Notes under the pieces: generated by a model
The model's input: only the letters and a program-made list of their open reading frames with translations
Told to the model about the DNA's origin: nothing
Database searches by the model: none
Shown here: in pieces, positions 30,668 to 36,546 of the stretch
How the letters are laid out: each line of letters opens with the position of its first letter
Numbering within the stretch: position 1 is the stretch's first letter
Translations under genes and position numbers: made by a program
NCBI GenBank assembly: GCA_030427125.1
Contig: JAUHXF010000009.1
Location: 1-36,546 of the forward strand
Direction: 5' to 3'
Origin: a bacterium
GTDB taxonomy: Bacteria > Patescibacteriota > Saccharimonadia > Saccharimonadales > SZUA-47
Length of the DNA: 36,546 bases

Positions 30668-31426
30668 ATGATTGAGTCCATCGAACACCTCGGCCCACCG
30701 CCAACATTCACAGAGTTTTGTGACACGTTTACTCCAGATATTTATATCGATGAAGATTTTCTTGAAAAGAGGCGGCAGCAAACCGGTTGTACTGTCTTTG
30801 TTAACATACCAGCTTTAAACCAGCTCGCATACGCGGTTAATCCATATGGCTTTCAAAGAGACGGCGACCAACCTTTGACTATTGCCGTAGGTGAATCACC
30901 CCCGAATAAGAAGGGTTACGTCCACTATGGAAGATACGAAAAAAAGCACAATACAGTTCATACGTATAGCAACGACTCGCTGTTCAACCTACTAGGTACG
31001 ACCCCACAACCTTACGCACCACAGATACGATTAGAAGTAGAGCTACGGGAAATGCACACAACACTAATACACGAACTTCGGCATGCAGCAGAAAGAAATA
31101 ATACAAGAAGCCCTCTTAAGAAAAGAATTTGTGAATCTGCACATTACGGCAAGACACTACTCCCCGTGTATACCGGCGGAAGCGCTGTGACTGCCTTAGT
31201 GACGAGCCTCGCACTCGAACACCAACCCGTTCTTCAAGATGCTTCACAACATTATGCAACGAGATTACTACTACCTGTGGCTGCTGGCTTAGTCGTAGGT
31301 GGTAAATTATTTGAGAGGGAGAGACACAGAAGGTACCTTCGGCTGCCTGAAGAGGTACGAGCTAGAACAGGCGAACGGGCAGCGAACATGCTAAGACCCG
31401 CTTTTTATTTCAGTACTGAAGATTAA
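30668..31426 (+). CDS. Orphan protein with HExxH motif and a possible membrane segment
   Basis: The family is not recognised. TTLIHELRHAAERNNT gives H135-E136-x-x-H139, a zincin-type zinc motif. No clear third ligand is evident, though E147-D-style positions downstream (RICESAHY) are candidates. After it come two hydrophobic stretches, about 161-177 (VYTGGSAVTALVTSLAL) and 196-211 (LLLPVAAGLVVGGKLF), then a basic tail (RERHRRYLRL). The N-terminal 130 residues look like a soluble alpha/beta domain. The Shine-Dalgarno is weak (CTGAGAAAAG). It shares the motif, but no wider similarity that I can see, with the orphan at 8508. It is the last plus-strand gene before the strand switch. Confidence 0.7.
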   Translation: MIESIEHLGPPPTFTEFCDTFTPDIYIDEDFLEKRRQQTGCTVFVNIPALNQLAYAVNPYGFQRDGDQPLTIAVGESPPNKKGYVHYGRYEKKHNTVHTYSNDSLFNLLGTTPQPYAPQIRLEVELREMHTTLIHELRHAAERNNTRSPLKKRICESAHYGKTLLPVYTGGSAVTALVTSLALEHQPVLQDASQHYATRLLLPVAAGLVVGGKLFERERHRRYLRLPEEVRARTGERAANMLRPAFYFSTED

Positions 31427-32072
31427 TTAGACTTCTACACTATTGAGTCCAATTAATAATGTAACGCTAACTGAACGTTTTGCGAACATTGAATAGCTGA
31501 GCATTTATATACAAACACGTTTCATCAAAGCTTTAAATGTGTAGATAGCGGAATAAAGGGCAGCGGGGATTGTGAGAATCAAAAACAAAAACAAAGCACG
31601 TGTGATTAAGAAAAAATATAGTGATGATCAAGCCAGCAGAGGACAGAATCCGAACATAGACTTGATGTCGCACAATGTATATTTTACGACTCGATATACT
31701 TAATTATAGTTGATTCAGCATACCTCTTCTAACGGGGGAGTTTTTAGCATTTACCCATACTAAGCGCTGAATGACTCTCTGCTCGAGTCGTTTCATATAC
31801 TTGCTGTTCTTTATCCTGACTGCTTTATGGTTCCACAATATAGCTCTAGTGTGTGGCAATAAAAACAACCACAATAGTTATCCACACACGTCTCCGTGAA
31901 ATGTTTGCTTTTTCACGTTTTGTATATGTAATATACTTTTCTCCCCTGTTACTCCCCTATTTTACTTGCAATTATTTGCATTTTGTTAATTTGTATAGTT
32001 TTATATGTTTTTTTGTATAAATATGAACATTTTACGAACTACTACTGGGGTGAGGTAGGGTACGAAGAGGGC
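31427..32072. other. AT-rich convergent intergenic region at the strand switch
   Basis: These 646 nt lie between the end of the last plus-strand gene and the end of ftsQ on the minus strand. No convincing gene is present; a 43-codon frame from a GTG near 31572 has no good ribosome site. It holds one perfect DnaA-box sequence, TTATCCACA (31878-31886), and the dif-like palindrome at 31665-31692. DNA from about 31910 to 32040 is extremely AT-rich. Confidence 0.6.
31665..31692. other. Weak dif-like imperfect palindrome
   Basis: GTCG (31667-31670) and CGAC (31687-31690) bracket a 24-nt imperfect palindrome whose centre is TGTATA (31676-31681), the central hexamer of the Escherichia coli dif site. 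The left arm keeps CGCA and AA. The right arm is only partly like the XerD-binding consensus. By eye about 16 of 28 positions agree with dif, which chance could produce. Position at a strand switch, where leading-strand genes converge, is what makes it worth noting. Confidence 0.25.
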
Positions 32073-32999
32073 TTATCGCACGAACACTCTACCTTCTACG
32101 CGTACATCTATATAACGAGTAGGCATATCATTGTCTTCCGTGAGCTGTTTCAGCGTTGCTACGAGGGCACCTACCTGCTCTCTCGCATCCCGCTCAGGAG
32201 TTATGCGGGCATAGTAGCCAGTATCAATAAAACGCACCTGCATCTCACGACGCACGACATCAAATAATATTGATTGTACAGTAGGCCTGTACTCCCCTGA
32301 TCCATCAAACTCAGATAACATAGTCGTGACAAGCTCTGTTTCAACTGAGGTTAGTAGCTGACTTCCTTGCTCAAACGTCGGCGATTCAAGCAGCTGTAGT
32401 GTTGGGACATCCATCAGCATATTCAATTGACTACTTTCCCCTGAAAGCTGGATAAAATTCCCCTGCTCTCCAACAATACCAATCAACTCGCCTTTTGCAT
32501 CTACAAGCCGAAGTAATGGAGCCGTGAAACTTACGTTAACGTGTAATTCTCTGCCTGCAAGCGGGACGACCGCTACGACATCGCTCATTTCCGGATATTT
32601 CGCCTGCACGTCACGTTCAAAAGAAGTCGAACGAAATGTCAGCTTGCTCTTATTCAGAAAGCTGCTGTTAAATATATCATCTATGCCTTGTTTGTACTCT
32701 TCTGCAGTGCGATACGCATTATTCTGGTCGTCTAAGCGCGTTGCTACGGAAGACATGGTCGTGTTCAAGAAAAGAAGAACTAAGATTGCTATAAATATCA
32801 ACTTCTGAGGCAAGTTAGCTCTAACACGTGCTAGTCGACGAGAAAAGGTGCTTTCTTTCTCCGTTTGTATGCGTTTCGTGCGCTTAGCTGGGGTTTCAAC
32901 AGAATCAGCATTGTAGTAGCGCATGATTGGTGCGGAGCGCACTGTTTCGCTATTTTTCGGTGTTCTTCTACCTTTACTCTTTCTTCTGAAAAAAGCCAC
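32073..32999 (-). CDS. ftsQ: Cell-division protein FtsQ/DivIB-like
   Basis: A 308-residue bitopic protein. The cytoplasmic N-terminus (1-66) is basic; one membrane helix lies at about 67-84 (LIFIAILVLLFLNTTMSSVA). The extracytoplasmic part starts with a POTRA-like region (STSFERDVQAKYPEMSDVVA, RELHVNVSFTAPLLRLVDA) and continues with the FtsQ/DivIB beta domain (LIGIVGEQGNFIQLSG). FtsQ links the early and late divisome. The start is GTG at 32999, overlapping the murG stop by one base (TAGTG), so translation is coupled. Sequence conservation in this family is low, and the call leans on topology and on its place after murG. Confidence 0.85.
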   Translation of the reverse strand: MAFFRRKSKGRRTPKNSETVRSAPIMRYYNADSVETPAKRTKRIQTEKESTFSRRLARVRANLPQKLIFIAILVLLFLNTTMSSVATRLDDQNNAYRTAEEYKQGIDDIFNSSFLNKSKLTFRSTSFERDVQAKYPEMSDVVAVVPLAGRELHVNVSFTAPLLRLVDAKGELIGIVGEQGNFIQLSGESSQLNMLMDVPTLQLLESPTFEQGSQLLTSVETELVTTMLSEFDGSGEYRPTVQSILFDVVRREMQVRFIDTGYYARITPERDAREQVGALVATLKQLTEDNDMPTRYIDVRVEGRVFVR

Positions 33000-34171
33000 T
33001 ACTGGCCTCCCCCGACTGCATCGAGATGCTGCATTATTTTCTGTGCTGCATCTGAAATTGTTACAGTTTGCAATCTATGTCCGAGCCGGCCCCTCTTCTG
33101 ACTATCTGCCAGAAGCACTGAAACAACTTCTGTAAAATGAGATGCAAAGTCTTCTTCACGAATCATTTGCACTGCGTTTTCTTCAAGAAGTGCACTGGCA
33201 TTTTTCAATTGATGACCACCTGCAAGCAGCGGATTTGGGACAATTACACATGCTTTTCCTTGGACGCCAAATTCTGTAAGCGCTGTCATGCTTGCGCGGG
33301 TCACTATGACATCAGCTGCGGCGCTGTATTGCTCCATTTTATGCGTGAATGGCTCAATGATAAATCGAGCTTTAATGTCATCCGACAGCGCTTCGTATTG
33401 CTTCTGTACAGTATCAAATGTCTTATTGCCAGCAAGAAGCAGCATATGAATATTGTTCTGAGAAAGTAACTCACTGGCAGACCGCAACACCCCGTCATTA
33501 ATGTTCTGCGCTCCTAAACCGCCACCAGTTATCAAAACGAATTGAGCGTCTATTGGAATATGCAGCTCTTTCTTAGCCTCTGATTGTGCTTTGCTGTCGA
33601 CAGGCGCAAAAGCTTGTTTCACCGGTATGCCGACTTGGACTGTTTTAGACTGATCATACTCAGGGTAAAATTGTGGCGGCAGCGCGGTTAAGTGCTCCAG
33701 CGCATCTTTTGCGATAACACGGTGGGCTAGACTCACCATGGCATCAGAATCATGCGTTATATATGGTATTTTACGTAGTTTTGCTGCATAACCGACGTTA
33801 GCGCACACATACCCACCTTTCATGAATATGACGCGTGGCCGTAGTTGACCAAGTAACCGCCAAGCTTGCACGACTCCCCATAAAAATCGAAATAAATCAC
33901 GAAAATTGAGTAGATTTGTTTTAAAATCCAACAACTTTGTAACCATGGAGTGTGTATGATAGCGTCGAAATTTACCCGCCGACACTTCATATACAGCATC
34001 AATGACTTCCGCCTGACGCGTAACATCATTGAGTGGATCATTGCGATGGCCTATATGTGCAATCCGACGGTCTGGGTGCGCATACTTAAGTGCTTCTGAA
34101 ACCGATACGAGCGGTGTTATATGGCCGCCTGAACCACCACCAACAACCACTACATCAACTTTATGACTCAT
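32999..34171 (-). CDS. murG: UDP-GlcNAc:lipid-linked MurNAc-pentapeptide transferase MurG
   Basis: MurG adds GlcNAc to lipid I to form lipid II on the inner face of the membrane. The start is the ATG at 34171 (MSHKVDVVVV), whose ATGA overlaps the ftsW stop by 4 nt; a longer reading to 34378 only shadows ftsW. Signatures are VVGGGSGGHITPLVS (usual GGTGGH), RVIFMKGGYV, ITHDSDAMVSLAHR (replacing the usual HEQN), ITGGGLGAQNIN, SRA-like TRASMTALTEFG and GGHQLKNA. At 390 residues it is slightly longer than usual. The divergent G loop and HDSD are typical of distant lineages rather than signs of decay. Confidence 0.94.
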   Translation of the reverse strand: MSHKVDVVVVGGGSGGHITPLVSVSEALKYAHPDRRIAHIGHRNDPLNDVTRQAEVIDAVYEVSAGKFRRYHTHSMVTKLLDFKTNLLNFRDLFRFLWGVVQAWRLLGQLRPRVIFMKGGYVCANVGYAAKLRKIPYITHDSDAMVSLAHRVIAKDALEHLTALPPQFYPEYDQSKTVQVGIPVKQAFAPVDSKAQSEAKKELHIPIDAQFVLITGGGLGAQNINDGVLRSASELLSQNNIHMLLLAGNKTFDTVQKQYEALSDDIKARFIIEPFTHKMEQYSAAADVIVTRASMTALTEFGVQGKACVIVPNPLLAGGHQLKNASALLEENAVQMIREEDFASHFTEVVSVLLADSQKRGRLGHRLQTVTISDAAQKIMQHLDAVGGGQ

Positions 34172-35409
34172 CGCTTTTTCTCGTTCATTGTAACTCGCCT
34201 TGCACCATTCATGACGTTTAGATCTGTATAGCGTGATATATGGAACACGATACCCATCGCAATCATTACAAATATAATACTTGTTCCGCCGTAGCTTACA
34301 AATGGGAGTGTTATTCCTTTTAGCGGCAATAATCCGAGCATCGCACCAACGTTTATAATCATTTGAATACTGAGCCACACGAGTACGCCAGTAACGAGCA
34401 ATCTTGCGTATTCAGTTGGTGCAGCTTGCCCAATCTTTGCAATACGTGAAAATAACGCTACAAATAAGCCAATAACGACACTTGTACCGACAAAGCCAAA
34501 CTTCTCTGCCGTAATAGCAAAAATAGAGTCATTAGCAGGCTCAGGCAAATAGCCATATGCTTGCACGCTGCGCCCAACCCCTTTACCCACAATACCGCCG
34601 GAGCCAACTGTAATGAGTGCCTGACACGCTTGATAGCCTTCTGCTTGACAATCCGCCGTTGGGTTTAAAAACGTCTGCACTCTGTCACGACGATACGGAC
34701 TCGATGCGATCGCCAAAACACTTACTGCCGCGACGACAATCAGCACTAAGCCTAATTTTTTTAATGGTAAACCAGCAACAAAGGCCATAACGCCAATAAT
34801 GGCCATCATGACAGCTGCAGAGCCAAGATCACTTTGCAGTCCGGCAACAACAATAATGACAGCACCTACCAATAATCCGAGTGTTCTGAGTGTGTCTGTT
34901 GAGCCCATTTGTTTATCAAGTCGTTTTTGGGCAAGAAAAGCCGCGAGCCATAGAACTATTGCTAGTTTTATCAGCTCTGCTGCTTGAAAGGAAAAACCAC
35001 CAATCTGAATCCAGCGATGGGCACCATTGATTTCATCACCTATAAAGCGTACTGCTATGGCCATAAATGCAGCAAACGCAATGATATATGGTTGGAATTT
35101 CTGCCAATATGACAATGGTGTGTACGCTGCCAGTAAAAATGCAACGATGCCGAGAGCTATTGCTGTCAGCTGCTTTGTTGAGTAAAAGTCTTGGGCTAAA
35201 TCCGTTCCTAATGTTAAGCCAGGCCCAATTGCATACACAACAATAGCTCCAATTGCTAATAATGAGCCAATTAACACAAGTAACACGTAATCAGGCTTAT
35301 GCCGCCTACCAATGTCTTGTTGTGGAATTGGTCCTCGCGCCTGACGGTCTCCCCTCCTAGGGGCAAAAGACGTCCGACGACTTCCGTATGTAGACCTGTT
35401 TATATTCAT
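34168..35409 (-). CDS. ftsW: SEDS-family peptidoglycan polymerase FtsW
   Basis: A 413-residue polytopic protein with about ten membrane helices. The cytoplasmic N-terminus (1-40) is basic. SEDS hallmarks are present: GDEINGAHRWIQIGGFSFQA near the first third, LIKLAIVLWLAAFLA, LQSDLGSAAVM, the large loop with GSGGIVGKGVGRSVQAYGYL, PEPANDSIFAITAEKFGFVG and LLPLKGITLPFVSYGGTS. It polymerises glycan strands from lipid II together with a class B transpeptidase; the neighbouring transpeptidase gene upstream is the natural partner. FtsW rather than RodA is chosen because murG and ftsQ follow directly. TATACT at 35442-35437 may give the cluster an internal promoter. Confidence 0.93.
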   Translation of the reverse strand: MNINRSTYGSRRTSFAPRRGDRQARGPIPQQDIGRRHKPDYVLLVLIGSLLAIGAIVVYAIGPGLTLGTDLAQDFYSTKQLTAIALGIVAFLLAAYTPLSYWQKFQPYIIAFAAFMAIAVRFIGDEINGAHRWIQIGGFSFQAAELIKLAIVLWLAAFLAQKRLDKQMGSTDTLRTLGLLVGAVIIVVAGLQSDLGSAAVMMAIIGVMAFVAGLPLKKLGLVLIVVAAVSVLAIASSPYRRDRVQTFLNPTADCQAEGYQACQALITVGSGGIVGKGVGRSVQAYGYLPEPANDSIFAITAEKFGFVGTSVVIGLFVALFSRIAKIGQAAPTEYARLLVTGVLVWLSIQMIINVGAMLGLLPLKGITLPFVSYGGTSIIFVMIAMGIVFHISRYTDLNVMNGARRVTMNEKKR

Positions 35410-35436
35410 GTTTGTTTGTTGTGTTAGTACAGATAC

Positions 35437-35442
35437 AGTATA
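35437..35442 (-). promoter_or_regulatory. -10 box before ftsW
   Basis: TATACT on the minus strand, 27 nt before the ftsW ATG at 35409, in the 36-nt gap after the transpeptidase stop. It would allow ftsW-murG-ftsQ to be transcribed separately. Confidence 0.4.
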
Positions 35443-35445
35443 CCA

Positions 35446-36546
35446 CTACTCACTCTTACGAGAGATGGTGAAGTTGTCAATCAACATATTGGAGAGGTCA
35501 GCAAAAATTGGGCGGCCACCAATCGAACCAGCGTAGCCTGGTGCTTGCGGCTCATTTACTCGCACCACGATTACGTAATCAGGCTCATCACCGCCGACAA
35601 ATCCGACATACGTACCGTTGTACCTGTCTTCATAATAACCACCTGCTGGATTCGCAATTTCCGCTGTTCCTGTTTTACCACCGATGTTATAACCTGCGCG
35701 CACTGCAGCAGGATTATTGTTATTCACGACGTTCTGCATGAGTTTACGGAGTTCAGCAGATGCCTCATTACTAACGACATCATTACGGCGAATAACCGGG
35801 CCATTCTTCTGTAACTGTTCTTCTTCATCAAAAGTTCCTGATACTAATGTAGGCTGGTAATACGTGCCACCATTCACTGCAGATGCAACTGCTGCAACCA
35901 TCTGTAGCGGCGTAGCTGTCATACCTTGACCGAAGCTCGTGTTTGCAAATTTAATATTTAATCCAAAACCTTCGTTCGGGTCTGGGATGATTCCTTGAGC
36001 TTCTGTGCCTTCATCCAGTGGCGGACCTTGCTCAATACCTGTTCGTGAACCAAGCTGATAATGATCAACCATATACGAGTGCCAAACCTGCCTTCCCTGC
36101 TCGTTCAGCTCTCCCCCGCCCATCTGTTTTAGCAGCCACGTCGCGCCGGTATTTAGTGACAAACGCAAAATATCAGCCAAGCTACGTGTACCAGCTCCGC
36201 TAGACTCGACTACATTTTCAACACGTGCACCGTCTATTGTTATAAATCCTGGATCAAAATACGTTTGACCAGGCTTTACGGAGCCCGTGTCTAGTGCGGC
36301 TGCTGTCGTCAACGTCTTCATGATTGAGCCAGGCTCAAGCGGTGAACTCACTGCTGCGTTCTGGTACAACTCAGGATCTTCCACTTCAGTAAACTTGGCT
36401 GGGTCATAGCTTGGATAATTAGCCATTGCCTTCACTGCACCCGACTTAGGATCAATAATAATAGCGCTTCCAGATTCACTTTTTGCACGCTTCAGACCTC
36501 GCTCAAGAATTTCTTCTAATTGACGTTGCATCGACACATCAATCGT
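35446..36546 (-). CDS. Class B penicillin-binding protein (FtsI/PBP2-like), partial
   Basis: The frame is open to the right edge of the window (TIDVSMQRQLEEIL, the usual start of the transpeptidase domain), so the 5' part with membrane anchor and dimerisation domain lies outside. Visible active-site motifs are the nucleophile motif S-x-x-K in EPGSIMKTL, S-x-N in LSLNTGATW and K-T-G-T in GGKTGTAEI. PSYDPAKF and GMTATPLQMVAAVASAVNGG are further family signatures. The enzyme cross-links peptide side chains of peptidoglycan outside the membrane and would work with FtsW encoded next to it. FtsI is the likely identity from the division cluster context, but MrdA cannot be excluded. The beta-lactam target residues are intact. 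Confidence 0.92.
   Translation of the reverse strand, partial: TIDVSMQRQLEEILERGLKRAKSESGSAIIIDPKSGAVKAMANYPSYDPAKFTEVEDPELYQNAAVSSPLEPGSIMKTLTTAAALDTGSVKPGQTYFDPGFITIDGARVENVVESSGAGTRSLADILRLSLNTGATWLLKQMGGGELNEQGRQVWHSYMVDHYQLGSRTGIEQGPPLDEGTEAQGIIPDPNEGFGLNIKFANTSFGQGMTATPLQMVAAVASAVNGGTYYQPTLVSGTFDEEEQLQKNGPVIRRNDVVSNEASAELRKLMQNVVNNNNPAAVRAGYNIGGKTGTAEIANPAGGYYEDRYNGTYVGFVGGDEPDYVIVVRVNEPQAPGYAGSIGGRPIFADLSNMLIDNFTISRKSE

Noticed and set aside
31572-31703. 43-codon frame from GTG near 31572
   Set aside because: Weak upstream purines only, Lys/Asn-rich product typical of random AT-rich DNA, and it crosses the dif-like palindrome.
31878-31886. Perfect DnaA box TTATCCACA, possible origin of replication
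   Set aside because: Only one perfect box was seen, no cluster, and no dnaA, dnaN or rpmH nearby. Gene orientation converges here, which suits a terminus better than an origin.
34172-34378. N-terminal extension of MurG by 69 residues
   Set aside because: This stretch overlaps the end of ftsW in another frame, is Cys/Arg/Tyr-rich and not MurG-like; the ATG at 34171 with a 4-nt ATGA overlap is normal.

Overview
The window looks like chromosome from a member of the Patescibacteria/CPR, most likely a Saccharibacterium (TM7). That is inferred from gene content and style, not from a marker gene. Genes are tightly packed, many open with a -10 box only 6-10 nt before the start codon (suggesting leaderless mRNAs), and widespread housekeeping genes (gltX, der, pth, tsaC, dprA, topA, murG, ftsW, ftsQ) alternate with single-copy orphan genes. 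Regulation is by simple two-component systems, and the genetic code is standard.

Layout. 1-2.4 kb: a basic membrane-anchored protein followed by a ferric-reductase-type flavocytochrome. 2.5-5 kb: an orphan gene convergent with gltX. 5-8.5 kb: a DUF3048/YerB-like surface protein, then a membrane histidine kinase and its response regulator. 8.5-9.2 kb: an orphan with an HELTH zincin motif. 9.27-11.82 kb: the most unusual part. A promoter and a strongly folding leader precede tRNA-Glu(CTC). After the tRNA come repeated copies of its 3' end, terminator hairpins and a short tandem array of hairpins with a period of about 61 bp. A second copy of the same repeat block lies 1.8 kb further on, and three orphan genes (one apparent two-gene operon) sit between the blocks. 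This resembles serial site-specific integration at the tRNA 3' end.

11.8-15.6 kb is accessory: a small Gly/Ala-rich membrane protein, a 493-residue orphan, a GNAT-like protein, a shikimate-kinase-like protein and a frameshifted gene. The GNAT and kinase genes share a 17-nt promoter repeat. 15.6-19.7 kb: a CNNM/CorC-type membrane protein with CBS domains, a soluble PAS histidine kinase, a receiver protein with a long Pro/Ala/Thr/Glu tail, and an RsuA/RluB-type pseudouridine synthase. 19.7-25.5 kb: orphans interleaved with der, pth, tsaC and a PlsC-like acyltransferase. 25.5-26.1 kb has no convincing gene but has strong inverted and direct repeats, possibly a structured RNA. 26.1-31.4 kb: dprA, topA, a sigma-region-4/HARE-HTH fusion and an orphan with HELRH.

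From 32 kb to the right edge all genes are on the minus strand and form a division/wall cluster: transpeptidase (cut by the window edge), ftsW, murG, ftsQ, the last three joined by 1-4 nt overlaps. The strand switch at 31.43-32.07 kb is AT-rich and contains a weak dif-like imperfect palindrome, so a replication-terminus role is possible but unproven.

Together the window carries translation (gltX, tRNA-Glu, pth, tsaC, der, pseudouridine synthase), DNA uptake and topology (dprA, topA), envelope synthesis, sensing, and one tRNA-anchored accessory island whose repeat architecture I could not match to a known system.
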